Of a stretch of DNA of 52,058 nt, positions 43,296 through 51,455 are shown in pieces. This stretch comes from an uncultured Angelakisella sp. (GTDB taxonomy: Bacteria > Bacillota > Clostridia > Oscillospirales > Ruminococcaceae). The stretch spans positions 1 through 52,058 of the forward strand of contig CAKSYU010000010.1 in NCBI GenBank assembly GCA_934524965.1, given 5' to 3'. The notes beneath the pieces are model-generated. The model was given only the letters and a program-made list of their open reading frames with translations, was not told the origin of the DNA and made no database searches. Numbering within the stretch: the first letter of the stretch is position 1; the number at the start of each line of letters is the position of its first letter. Position numbers and translations under genes: made by a program.

Positions 43296-43573
43296 TACCT
43301 TCGCTTGACAAGAGCACATACGGTTTTTGCGGGCAGAAATGCCGTATGGCATTGTGCGGCTCATCGACAGGCGCCAGCCTGCCATCTTCGCCGCACCTCC
43401 CCCTACAACATTTCTGCCGCGCAAAAACTCCGCAGGACTTTTCGACGAGGGAAAACCAGATGATGACAAGGAAGAGAACCGCAGGAATACTTGCGTATTT
43501 CGAGGTTCGATGACGCAGTCAGCGCTGGTTTTCACCGTCGAAAATGCGTGTGTGTCCTTGTCAAGCGAAGGTA
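43296..43573. mobile_element. 278-bp terminal-inverted-repeat element (candidate MITE)
   Basis: Perfect 17-bp terminal repeats TACCTTCGCTTGACAAG (43296-43312) and CTTGTCAAGCGAAGGTA (43557-43573); similarity runs inward for about 15 more bases (CACA-ACG-TTTT). The ends are TA, as expected for insertion at a TA target. No protein is coded. The interior has two nested hairpin trees: arms 43323-43341 with 43409-43428 enclosing GTGCGGC/GCCGCAC and CAGGC/GCCTG; and arms 43439-43459 with 43525-43544 enclosing GAACC/GGTTC and AATAC/GTATT. It sits between promoter and ribosome-binding site of ansA. It could instead be a structured leader RNA. Confidence 0.7.
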
Positions 43574-43596
43574 CACCACGGAAATGAGGTCTTGCC

Positions 43597-44604
43597 ATGA
43601 AAAAGATACTGATGCTGGGCACCGGCGGCACCATCGCCTCCGAGATCACCGAAAGCGGGCTTTCGCCGCAGCTGACCACCGAACAGATATTGCACTACTG
43701 CCCCGATATCTCCGGCTTTTGCCATGTGGACTGCCGACAGCTCTGCAACCTGGACAGTACCAACATAGCGCCGGCGCACTGGCAGCTGATGGCGGACGCC
43801 ATTCGGGAGGAATATGACCGCTACGACGGCTTTGTGCTGACCCATGGTACCGATACCATGGCATACACCGCCGCCGCGCTGAGCTACCTGATCCAGTACA
43901 GCAAAAAGCCCATTGTGCTGACCGGCAGCCAGAAGCCCATCAATCTGGAGATCACCGACAGCAAGACCAACCTGGTGGACGCCTTCCGCTATGCCGCGAG
44001 CGGCGAAGCGCACGGGGTCGCCATCGTCTTTAACGGACGGGTCATATTGGGCACCCGCGCCCGCAAGACCCATTCCAAGAGTTTTCAGGCGTTTTCCAGC
44101 ATCAATTATCCGGAGCTGGCGGTCATTCAGGACGGGCGGCTGCTTTGCTACATTACGCAGGAGTACCGTGAGCAGCCGGTATTCGGTACACAACTTGACC
44201 CCGCGGTGGGGCTGATCAAGTTGGTGCCGGGGCTGGAGGCGGATTTCCTTGCCTATATGCTGGAGCGCAAGGACGGCGTGGTGATCGAGAGCTTTGGCGT
44301 GGGTGGTATTCCATCCACCGGCGAGCACAGCTATTACGAGGTAATAGGAGACGCGGTGGCAAAGGGCAAAACGGTGGTGATGACGACGCAGGTGCCCAAT
44401 GAGGGCAGCGACCTGCTGCTGTACCATGTGGGCAACCGGCTGAAAACCAACCTCGATGTACTGGAAGCCTACGACATGACGACCGAATCCGCCGTGACCA
44501 AGCTGATGTGGATACTGGGACAGACCCGCGAACGGCGGGAGATCGAGCGGCTGTTTTACCGACCGGTCAGCCATGATATCCTGATAAAAGCAGGAGAAAA
44601 ATAA
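43597..44604 (+). CDS. ansA: Type I (cytoplasmic) L-asparaginase
   Basis: A 335-residue asparaginase. The first catalytic Thr is in LMLGTGGTIASE (Thr12) and the second group in LTHGTDTMAYTAAAL, with Lys in VLTGSQKPI. There is no signal peptide, so the enzyme acts in the cytoplasm, turning L-asparagine into aspartate and ammonia. GAGG lies eight bases before the ATG. The gene stands alone; its leader is almost wholly the 278-bp element. Confidence 0.95.
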   Translation: MKKILMLGTGGTIASEITESGLSPQLTTEQILHYCPDISGFCHVDCRQLCNLDSTNIAPAHWQLMADAIREEYDRYDGFVLTHGTDTMAYTAAALSYLIQYSKKPIVLTGSQKPINLEITDSKTNLVDAFRYAASGEAHGVAIVFNGRVILGTRARKTHSKSFQAFSSINYPELAVIQDGRLLCYITQEYREQPVFGTQLDPAVGLIKLVPGLEADFLAYMLERKDGVVIESFGVGGIPSTGEHSYYEVIGDAVAKGKTVVMTTQVPNEGSDLLLYHVGNRLKTNLDVLEAYDMTTESAVTKLMWILGQTRERREIERLFYRPVSHDILIKAGEK

Positions 44605-44619
44605 GCGGATAAAAAAGCA

Positions 44620-44652
44620 CTCCCCCGCCGTTTTGCGAAACGGTCGGGGGAG
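44620..44652. terminator. Bidirectional terminator between ansA and mgtE
   Basis: CTCCCCCGCCGTTT/AAACGGTCGGGGGAG, one of the strongest hairpins in the window, flanked by AAAAAAG on the left and a T-rich ATATTATTTT on the right. Confidence 0.88.
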
Positions 44653-44680
44653 ATATTATTTTGCGCGAAAGACGATGCTT

Positions 44681-46033
44681 TTATACCAGACGGTCGGAGA
44701 GATACCACAGGGCGAAATTGAAGTAGACCAGAATGGAGAAGGCATCGGTGATGGTGGTGATGAGCGGCGACGCCATGATGGCGGGGTCGAGCTTCAGGAT
44801 CTTTGCTAGAATGGGAAGAATGCAGCCCAGTGACTTTGCCATGCAGATGGTGAGCAGCAGTGTGCCGGAAACCACCAGCGCCACCTGCGGATCGCGATAC
44901 TGAATGATGATGCGGATAAAATTGACGGTGCACAGCGCCACGCTGCACAGCAGTGCAACTCTTATTTCCTTCCACCATGCTTTGGTGAAGTCCTTGGGAG
45001 AGATCTCGTCCAGCGCAAGGCCGCGAATGATCATGGTAGACGCCTGACTGCCGCAGTTACCGCCGGTATCCATGATCTGCGGAATAAAGGTAACCAAAAG
45101 CGGAATGCTGACAAACGCCGCCTCGTAGTATTCCAGCATGGCACCGGTGACCATTGCGGAGATCATCAGCACCATCAGCCAAATAATTCGGTGCTTTGCC
45201 AGTGTGATGACCGGTGTGCGAAGGTAGGTATCATCACTGGGGGTCATACCTGCCATCTTTTCAAAGTCTTCGGTGTTCTCGTCTTGAATGACATCGACGG
45301 CGTCATCGATGGTGATGATGCCGACGATGCGGTTTTCGCTGTCCACGACCGGCATGGCAAGCATATCGTACCGGCTGAACATCTTGGCGATCTCTTCCTG
45401 GTCATCGTGGGTGTGAACATGAATGGGGTTGGTATCCATTAGGGTGTCGATGATGGTCTCCGGCGCGGAGAGAAGCATCTCCCGCACCGTAACGACGCCC
45501 AGCAGCTCCTTGCGGGAGGAGGTGACATAGCAGGTGTAGATGGTCTCCTTATCCACGCCGTGCTCCCTGATGATCTCGAATGCCTTGGCGACGGTGATGC
45601 CGCTGCGGAAGTAGACATACTCGTTGGTCATCAGGCTTCCGGCGGAATCCTCGGGATACTTGAGGTACTGATTGATGAGCTTGCGGTTGGCGGGCGTCGA
45701 GTTCTGCATGACGCGCTTGACCACATTGGCGGGCATTTCCTCCACCAGATCCACATAGTCATCCATAAACAGGTCGTCCAGAATGTGCTGAAGCTCGGTA
45801 TCGGTGAGCGTGCGGACGATCTTTTCCTGAATTTCGGGTTCCATGTAGGAGAATACCTCGGCGGCAGTCTCCTTGGGCAGCAGGCGGAACAGACGGTTGA
45901 ACTGGTCGGCGTCCTCCTCGTTTTCCAGCTCCTCGAAGAGCTTGGCGAGGTCGGCCTCCTCCATCTGACCGATGAGCTGCTTGACGGCAGAGTATTTCTT
46001 CTCCGCCAACAGTTCCAGAATTTCCTCGTTCAT
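44681..46033 (-). CDS. mgtE: Magnesium transporter MgtE
   Basis: A 450-residue MgtE. The N domain (about 30-130) is helical, followed by two CBS domains (about 135-255, with PVVDSENRIVGIITIDDAVDVI), a plug helix and five membrane helices from about 285. The pore region has the conserved IMDTGGNCGSQASTMIIRGL. It is a Mg2+ channel that closes when cytosolic Mg2+ fills the N and CBS domains. Its ribosome-binding site, TAAGGAGG, overlaps the stop codon of a 26-codon upstream ORF. I found no M-box riboswitch in the leader. Confidence 0.95.
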   Translation of the reverse strand: MNEEILELLAEKKYSAVKQLIGQMEEADLAKLFEELENEEDADQFNRLFRLLPKETAAEVFSYMEPEIQEKIVRTLTDTELQHILDDLFMDDYVDLVEEMPANVVKRVMQNSTPANRKLINQYLKYPEDSAGSLMTNEYVYFRSGITVAKAFEIIREHGVDKETIYTCYVTSSRKELLGVVTVREMLLSAPETIIDTLMDTNPIHVHTHDDQEEIAKMFSRYDMLAMPVVDSENRIVGIITIDDAVDVIQDENTEDFEKMAGMTPSDDTYLRTPVITLAKHRIIWLMVLMISAMVTGAMLEYYEAAFVSIPLLVTFIPQIMDTGGNCGSQASTMIIRGLALDEISPKDFTKAWWKEIRVALLCSVALCTVNFIRIIIQYRDPQVALVVSGTLLLTICMAKSLGCILPILAKILKLDPAIMASPLITTITDAFSILVYFNFALWYLSDRLV

Positions 46034-46045
46034 TGGCGAACCTCC

Positions 46046-46126
46046 TTATGCGGGCAGGGCGCCAAGGAACGACACCGTGCCCGTTACTATGAATGTGTTA
46101 CAACTGGGATACGGACCGGCGTCCAT
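46046..46126 (-). CDS. 26-residue leader ORF of mgtE
   Basis: Starts at ATG 46126, seven bases after AAGGAGG, and codes for MDAGPYPSCNTFIVTG... ending GALPA and TAA. The TAA is the first part of the mgtE Shine-Dalgarno TAAGGAGG, and the gap to the mgtE ATG is 12 bases. Both genes have the same ribosome-site pattern (GGAGGTTC). The placement points to a leader peptide that couples or gates mgtE translation. It contains three prolines. Expression is not proven. Confidence 0.55.
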   Translation of the reverse strand: MDAGPYPSCNTFIVTGTVSFLGALPA

Positions 46127-46188
46127 TTCGGAACCTCCTTTTTATGATGATGTGCGGGGCGGGCGGCTGCCCTCTCTCCCTACCGATT

Positions 46189-46217
46189 ATTGTACTCGCT
46201 TTTGCCAAAAACCGCAA
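46189..46217 (-). promoter_or_regulatory. Probable sigma-A promoter of mgtE
   Basis: -35 TTGCGG (46212-46217), 17-bp spacer, -10 TACAAT (46189-46194), reading leftward. The transcript would begin with about 55 nt before the leader ORF. Confidence 0.6.
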
Positions 46218-46279
46218 CCGCAAAAAAGAAATTTTCCCCGCAAAATTTGCGCGGATCCGACCGCTTTCATCACGCTGCC

Positions 46280-46318
46280 CTTAAACAAATCTTAAGGCTG
46301 CGGCTGATTGTTTCTTAA
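46280..46318. promoter_or_regulatory. CTTAA repeats, candidate response-regulator operator
   Basis: CTTAA occurs at 46280-46284, 46291-46295 (11 bp apart) and 46314-46318, just upstream of and overlapping the promoter of the glycosyltransferase operon. Direct repeats about one helical turn apart are the usual target of OmpR-type regulators, and one is encoded in this operon. Confidence 0.4.
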
Positions 46319-46336
46319 TGGGCGGGACGGTAGACT
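46308..46336 (+). promoter_or_regulatory. Sigma-A promoter of the glycosyltransferase-regulator-kinase operon
   Basis: -35 TTGTTT (46308-46313), 17-bp spacer, -10 TAGACT (46331-46336). Both boxes are off consensus, which fits an activated promoter. Confidence 0.5.
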
Positions 46337-46378
46337 GATGGTGTACCATAAAAACCCGAACCTATGGAGGGAAAGACG

Positions 46379-47620
46379 ATGAAAATCACCTTGGAAGCCA
46401 TCAACCAGGCGATCGCAGTGCTGTTCTTTATCTGCTACGCCTATCAATTTGTGTATATCCCCATCGCGCTATTCAAAAAGAAAAAACGGCTGCCCGCCGC
46501 GGAGCCCCACCGCTACGCGGTGCTGATCGCCGCCCGCAACGAGGAAACGGTGCTGGGCGACCTGCTGGACAGCCTACACCGGCAGGACTATGACATGTCG
46601 ATGGTGACGGTCTTTGTGATTGCCGATAACTGCACCGACCGCACCGCCGCCATTGCCGCCGAGAAGGGCGCCGTGGTGTACACCCGCCAGAACCGCCAGC
46701 AGGTGGGCAAGGGCTACGCGCTGGAGGCGCTGCTGGCGCATATCCGTTCCGACTACCCCGACGGGTACGATGCCTACCTTGTATTTGACGCCGATAACCT
46801 GCTGGCGCCGGATTTCATCAGCCGCATGAACGAAAGCTACGCCGCCGGCAATGAGATCATCACCTGCTACCGCAACAGCAAGAATTACGGCAGCAACTGG
46901 ATCAGCGCGGGCTACGCCCTGTGGTTCCTGCGGGAAAGCCGCTTCCTGAACGGGGCAAGAGAAGCGCTGGGCAGCAGCTGCGCTGTTTCCGGCACCGGCT
47001 TTCTGTTCTCGCAGAAGATCCTGAACGAGTGCGGCGGGTGGAACTTCCACCTGCTGGTGGAGGATATCGAATTCTCGATCCATAATATCCTGAACGGGCA
47101 CCGCATCGCTATCTGCGAGGACGCCGTCATCTACGATGAACAGCCGACTGACTTTGCCCAGTCCTGCCGCCAGCGGCTGCGCTGGTCGCGCGGTTATTTG
47201 CAGGTCTTCGGCAAATACGGCACGGGGCTGCTTTCCGGCGCGGCGCGCGGGAACTGGAGCTGCTTTGATATGTCCATGGCGATCATGCCTGCCATTGTGC
47301 TGACCTCTATCAGTATTCTGGTCAGTGTGGCGCTGGCGGTGCTGGGCATCTTGAACGGTCTGGGGCTTCTGCCCGCGCTGCTTTCCCTGGGGAAAGCCCT
47401 GCTGAGCATGTACCTGATGCTTTTTACCATCGGGCTTATCACGACCATCAGCGAGTGGAAGAAGATCGACGCCGCGGTGCCGCGCAAGGTGCTTTCGGTA
47501 TTTACCTTCCCCCTCTTTATGTTTACTTATATCCCCGTCAGCTTTGCGGCGCTTTTTGTCAAGGTGGAATGGAAACCCATCCGCCACAGCATTACTGTAA
47601 AGGAACTGAGCAAGGGCTGA
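46379..47620 (+). CDS. Membrane-bound family 2 glycosyltransferase
   Basis: A 413-residue GT2 enzyme. One membrane helix lies at the N-terminus (about 8-32). The catalytic domain has VLIAARNEETVLGDLLDSL, the DxD motif VFDADN (near 138), the acidic ED in LVEDIEFSI and the acceptor-binding QRLRW near 265. Three or four helices follow at the C-terminus. This layout matches processive, BcsA-like synthases, which polymerise and export a polysaccharide. I start at ATG 46379, eight bases after GGAGG; an ATG at 46364 overlaps that site. The product sugar is unknown. Confidence 0.87.
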   Translation: MKITLEAINQAIAVLFFICYAYQFVYIPIALFKKKKRLPAAEPHRYAVLIAARNEETVLGDLLDSLHRQDYDMSMVTVFVIADNCTDRTAAIAAEKGAVVYTRQNRQQVGKGYALEALLAHIRSDYPDGYDAYLVFDADNLLAPDFISRMNESYAAGNEIITCYRNSKNYGSNWISAGYALWFLRESRFLNGAREALGSSCAVSGTGFLFSQKILNECGGWNFHLLVEDIEFSIHNILNGHRIAICEDAVIYDEQPTDFAQSCRQRLRWSRGYLQVFGKYGTGLLSGAARGNWSCFDMSMAIMPAIVLTSISILVSVALAVLGILNGLGLLPALLSLGKALLSMYLMLFTIGLITTISEWKKIDAAVPRKVLSVFTFPLFMFTYIPVSFAALFVKVEWKPIRHSITVKELSKG

Positions 47621-47656
47621 AGCCCGGAACATTTGCCCTTGTGCCGAGAGGAGAAA

Positions 47657-47707
47657 ATGCGTATGATAGAGGCAGAACAAAAACGAGAGGACGAGGAAGA
47701 TGTATAA
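47657..47707 (+). CDS. Possible 16-residue coupling ORF ahead of the response regulator
   Basis: ATG at 47657 follows AGGAG by three bases and codes for MRMIEAEQKREDEEDV. Its stop codon TAA (47705-47707) overlaps the first codons of the response-regulator gene in another frame. It may feed ribosomes to the regulator start. It could be chance. Confidence 0.3.
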   Translation: MRMIEAEQKREDEEDV

Positions 47708-48395
47708 CATTATCGTGTGTGATGATGAGCGGGATATCGTTTCGGCGCTGGAGATCTACCTGACGGCGGAGGGCTACCACGTGCTGCGGGCGGAAAACGG
47801 CAAGGAGGCACTGGCGCTTGCCGAACGGGAGGACGCCCACCTGATGCTGCTTGATGTGATGATGCCGCAGATGGACGGGCTGGAGACGCTCTCCAAGCTG
47901 CGGGAGTTTTCCAACATTCCGGTGATACTGCTGACCGCCAAAAGCGAGGATACCGACAAAATACTGGGGCTGAACATCGGCGCGGACGACTATATCACCA
48001 AGCCCTTTAACCCCGTGGAGGTGCTGGCGCGGGTGCGCAGCCAGCTGCGGCGGTATTTGCAACTGGGCGGCGGCGCGGTGCGCCCGACGAGCTTTGTCAT
48101 CGGCGGGATAGAGCTGGACGACAACGCCAAGACCGTGACGGTGGACGGCGATCCCGTGGCGCTGACCCCCAAGGAGTACGATATCCTGCGCTTTTTGATG
48201 CAGAACGCCGGAACGGTATTTACGCCGGCGGAAATTTACCGGCGGGTGTGGGACGATATTCCCCTAAACGCCGCAGGAAGCATTGCCGTGCATATCCGGC
48301 ACCTGAGAGAAAAACTGGAGATCAACCCCGCCGAACCGCGGTACATCAAGGTGGTGTGGGGCAAGGGCTATAAGATGGAGGTGAACCCCACATGA
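47700..48395 (+). CDS. OmpR/PhoB-type response regulator
   Basis: A 231-residue regulator. The receiver has Asp8-Asp9, the phospho-acceptor Asp52 in LLDVMMPQMDG, Thr79 and Lys101 in DDYITKPF. The C-terminal winged helix has LTPKEYDILRFLMQNAG and the recognition region SIAVHIRHLREKLE. It overlaps the sensor kinase by 4 bp and lies in the glycosyltransferase operon, so it may control that operon through the CTTAA repeats upstream (inference). Confidence 0.95.
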   Translation: MYNIIVCDDERDIVSALEIYLTAEGYHVLRAENGKEALALAEREDAHLMLLDVMMPQMDGLETLSKLREFSNIPVILLTAKSEDTDKILGLNIGADDYITKPFNPVEVLARVRSQLRRYLQLGGGAVRPTSFVIGGIELDDNAKTVTVDGDPVALTPKEYDILRFLMQNAGTVFTPAEIYRRVWDDIPLNAAGSIAVHIRHLREKLEINPAEPRYIKVVWGKGYKMEVNPT

Positions 48396-50209
48396 GGCGG
48401 TTTTTGGAAAAAGGCTGGACGAAGGTCGTCGCCTATTTTTTGTTCTTTGTATTCACGGCGCTTTCCATAGCGGGCGGTGTGGGGATATACTACCTGACCG
48501 CCAACGATGTGTACCTATCCCCCCACGCAAAGCAGGAGTTGCTGTATGAAAGCCAGGCAAGCGATATAATGGGAGATGTGATCGGCGGGCTGTACGAGTG
48601 CAATGACGAGGAATCGCTGCGGAACTGGCTGCTGGACCGCTGCCCGCCGGAAAGCGGCTACGGCATTACCGTGACCAACCTGACCACCGGCGAGGAGATC
48701 GTGACTGCCCTGCCGGAGGGCGCCAAGATCATCTACACTGCCTACCGGGCGACCTATTTTTCCGGCGTGGAGCTGAATGTGACCATTGAGCTGCAGGAGG
48801 GCTTTACCCCCCGCACCTACGAATATGGGCTGACGCTGTGGCTTATTGATATGGCTGACGCACTGATCCCGCTGACGGTGCTGTTTGCGGTGCTGGCGCT
48901 GTTCTGCTTCTTCTGGCAGATGGCTGCCGCCGGTCACTGGCAGGGATTTGAGGGCATTCACCTGACATGGTTCGATAAGATCCCGCTGGATCTGATGGCA
49001 GTTGTCTTTATGCTTCCCACTGGTTTTTTTGCCGATTACTACAACTACGCTTCCGCCATCGCAGTGGTTTTGTGGGGCGCTGCCGTACTGAACTGCGTTT
49101 TCCTGTTCCTTATCACCTTTGTTACACGGTGCAAGGCGGGAACGGTGCTTAAAAACAATGTCATCTGGTATGCCCTCAAGCTGCTGTGGCGGGTGCTGAA
49201 GGTCATCGGGCGGTGGCTGCGGCACTTGGTGCGGTCTGTTCCGGTCATTTGGAAGGCGGCGCTGGGGATCGTGGTGCTGCTGGTGTGCGACAGTCTGCTG
49301 GTCCCCTACATTACTCTGCAGAGGCTCATCTTCCTGCTGGTGGTGGCGCTGGCGGCAATGTACGCGGCGGCTGGCATCGCAACACTGCTGCGCGGCACCA
49401 AGGCGCTGGCGGCGGGCGACTACACCAAGCCGGTGGAAACCCGTTACCTGATAGGCGACCTGAAGCAGTGCGGCGAGAACCTGAATAAAGTGCAGCAGGG
49501 CGTGCAGCGTGCCGTAGATGAGCGGCTGCGCAGCGAACGCATGAAAACCGAGCTGATCACCAATGTATCGCATGATATCAAGACGCCGCTGACCAGCATA
49601 GTGAACTATGTTGACCTGCTGAAAAAGGAGCCGATCGATAATCCCAAGGCGCAGGAATACCTGGAGGTGCTGGACCGCCAGAGCAAGCGGCTGAAAAAGC
49701 TGACCGAGGATCTGGTGGAGGCAAGCAAGGCTTCCAGCGGGGTGATACCGGTGGACTGCCAGCCGACCAGTGTGAACGTACTGCTCTCGCAGCTGGAAGG
49801 CGAGTATGAGGAGCGACTGCAAAAGGCGGATCTGACGATGATCGTCCACCCTGCCGCGGGCGACCCCGTAGTGCGGGCGGACGGCAAGCTGCTGAGCCGC
49901 GTAATGGATAACCTGATGAACAACATTGTGAAATACGCCATGCCCGGCACCCGCGTTTATGCCGCTGCCGCCGCCGACGAGCAGGAAACGACCATCAGCA
50001 TCAAAAATGTTTCCCGCAATGAGCTGAATGTTTCCGCCGACGAGCTGATGGAGCGCTTTGTGCGCGGGGACAGCAGCCGCCACACCGAGGGCAGCGGACT
50101 GGGGCTTTCCATTGCCAAGAGCCTGGTGGAGCTGCAGGGCGGACGCTTTGAGCTTTCCATTGACGGCGACCTGTTCCGTGCCGATATTTCCCTGCCGCTG
50201 TGCCAATAA
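48392..50209 (+). CDS. Sensor histidine kinase
   Basis: A 605-residue membrane kinase. A first helix (about 12-36) precedes an extracellular part of about 110 residues, then come about five or six more helices up to residue 335. A HAMP-like stretch (RGTKALAAGDYTKPVETRYL) leads to the HisKA helix NVSHDIKTPLTSIVNYVDLL, with His near 394. The ATPase domain has DNLMNNIVKYA and GSGLGLSIAKSLVE. The many-helix sensor is unlike a simple two-helix kinase and may sense a membrane or envelope signal. Partner of the regulator just upstream. Confidence 0.94.
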   Translation: MRRFLEKGWTKVVAYFLFFVFTALSIAGGVGIYYLTANDVYLSPHAKQELLYESQASDIMGDVIGGLYECNDEESLRNWLLDRCPPESGYGITVTNLTTGEEIVTALPEGAKIIYTAYRATYFSGVELNVTIELQEGFTPRTYEYGLTLWLIDMADALIPLTVLFAVLALFCFFWQMAAAGHWQGFEGIHLTWFDKIPLDLMAVVFMLPTGFFADYYNYASAIAVVLWGAAVLNCVFLFLITFVTRCKAGTVLKNNVIWYALKLLWRVLKVIGRWLRHLVRSVPVIWKAALGIVVLLVCDSLLVPYITLQRLIFLLVVALAAMYAAAGIATLLRGTKALAAGDYTKPVETRYLIGDLKQCGENLNKVQQGVQRAVDERLRSERMKTELITNVSHDIKTPLTSIVNYVDLLKKEPIDNPKAQEYLEVLDRQSKRLKKLTEDLVEASKASSGVIPVDCQPTSVNVLLSQLEGEYEERLQKADLTMIVHPAAGDPVVRADGKLLSRVMDNLMNNIVKYAMPGTRVYAAAAADEQETTISIKNVSRNELNVSADELMERFVRGDSSRHTEGSGLGLSIAKSLVELQGGRFELSIDGDLFRADISLPLCQ

Positions 50210-50221
50210 GAATAAAACCGC

Positions 50222-50254
50222 GACCGCCGCTTTCCCCGCAGGAAGGCGGCGGTC
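50222..50254 (+). terminator. Terminator hairpin of the two-component operon
   Basis: GACCGCCGCTTTCC / GGAAGGCGGCGGTC, 14-bp arms with one G-U pair and loop CCGCA. The tail after it (TTGCAATG) is short in T, so termination may be partial. Confidence 0.7.
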
Positions 50255-50298
50255 TTGCAATGTACTTTCCAAGTCTACAGAAGTTTTTTGTTCCCGTG

Positions 50299-50328
50299 TT
50301 GCAGATCCCGGACTTTGTTCGTTATAAT
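50299..50328 (+). promoter_or_regulatory. Sigma-A promoter of the lipoprotein gene
   Basis: -35 TTGCAG (50299-50304), 18-bp spacer, perfect -10 TATAAT (50323-50328), 50 bp before the ATG. Confidence 0.6.
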
Positions 50329-50377
50329 GGGTGCGGGAGAAAAACAGCGACGAAGAACGGAGGACGAGGAGGACGAC

Positions 50378-51400
50378 ATGAAAAAGACGATAAAATTTGC
50401 CGCGGCACTGTGCGCGCTGGTACTGCTGGTGGGGCTGGCGGGGTGCGGCGATAAGACTGCCCCGACACCGGAGTATGAGACCATCCCTGTGGAGATGCCG
50501 GAGCAGCAAGCCGATGTGGCGGGAGAGAAGATCATCAAGGCGGAAGGCGGCGATAACTGCATATGGGTACTGAGCGACAGCCATAACCTGTATTGCTGTC
50601 AGCTGAAAAACAACCAGCCGGATATGGCCACGCTGAAGCTGAAATACCAAAATGTACAGGATTTCTCGCTTAGTTCTCATAATCAATATGTTAATATCCT
50701 GCATACGGACGGAAAGCTGGAAAGCCGCTGGACCGGTTATGACTACGGCACGCTGCCGGAGCCGCTGGAGGGCGCCGCGGCGATCTCCGGCTGCGCGGCG
50801 CTGATGCGGGACGGTACAGTGCGGTATTACGGCGATGGGTGGCACCGTATTGATGACATCAAAGCAAAAAAAATCGCCGCAGATCACTGGGCGCGTGTGC
50901 AGGTGCTGGACGAAAACAACACCCTGTGGAACTACAGCACGGAGGACGGCAGTCGTATGGAGGTGGCGCAGAAAGTTGTGGATTTCTGCTATACCCCCGC
51001 TAACTCGCTCTATTACACCAGCCACATCTGGTACACCACCGGGGAAACAGATACCCTTTACTGCTACAGCTATGAGTGGTATGACCCGACAGACCCCAAT
51101 ATGGAACAACCAAGGACGGAACAATACCGTATTTCCGGCGTGCCGGTCTATGCGATTTGCGGCGATGTACTGCTGCAGCAAAAGAACGGCAGCTACCTGC
51201 TTCTGGAACCTCGTTCTGACGAGAAACCGATGGTATATTCCCTGCCGATGAAGGGTGTTTTTGCCGAGGCGCGAGCGTGGCTCGGTTACTACCATATGGT
51301 TGCCGGCACGGACGGTCGGCTGTATTATCATCTTGATGAAAGCACCTATTCCCTCGCCCCCTACGACGGGGCGGAGTGGGTAATGGAGCTGCCGGATTGA
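50378..51400 (+). CDS. Putative beta-propeller-like lipoprotein
   Basis: A 340-residue protein with signal MKKTIKFAAALCALVLL and lipobox VGLAGCG. After a linker, short repeats of the form WVLSDSHNLYCC, NILHTDGKLES, ALMRDGTVRYY and QVLDENNTLWNY recur about every 45 residues, like the blades of an RCC1-type propeller. It would sit on the outer face of the membrane. The start at 50378 is chosen because the signal peptide begins there. It follows the sensor kinase and could deliver a signal to it, but it has its own promoter; function unknown. Confidence 0.78.
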   Translation: MKKTIKFAAALCALVLLVGLAGCGDKTAPTPEYETIPVEMPEQQADVAGEKIIKAEGGDNCIWVLSDSHNLYCCQLKNNQPDMATLKLKYQNVQDFSLSSHNQYVNILHTDGKLESRWTGYDYGTLPEPLEGAAAISGCAALMRDGTVRYYGDGWHRIDDIKAKKIAADHWARVQVLDENNTLWNYSTEDGSRMEVAQKVVDFCYTPANSLYYTSHIWYTTGETDTLYCYSYEWYDPTDPNMEQPRTEQYRISGVPVYAICGDVLLQQKNGSYLLLEPRSDEKPMVYSLPMKGVFAEARAWLGYYHMVAGTDGRLYYHLDESTYSLAPYDGAEWVMELPD

Positions 51401-51417
51401 CAAAGCCGGATATAGAG

Positions 51418-51453
51418 AAAGCTCCCCTGCCCTACTGCGGGCGGGGGAGCTTT
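51418..51453. terminator. Bidirectional terminator between the lipoprotein and ECF genes
   Basis: AAAGCTCCCC...GGGGGAGCTTT with an inner GCCC/GGGC stem, followed by GTTTAAT on the right and preceded by an A-rich run on the left. Confidence 0.85.
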
Positions 51454-51455
51454 GT

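Noticed and set aside
46034..46300. M-box magnesium riboswitch ahead of mgtE
   Set aside because: I looked for the conserved M-box blocks and saw none; the leader is too short before the upstream ORF. A covariance-model scan would settle it.
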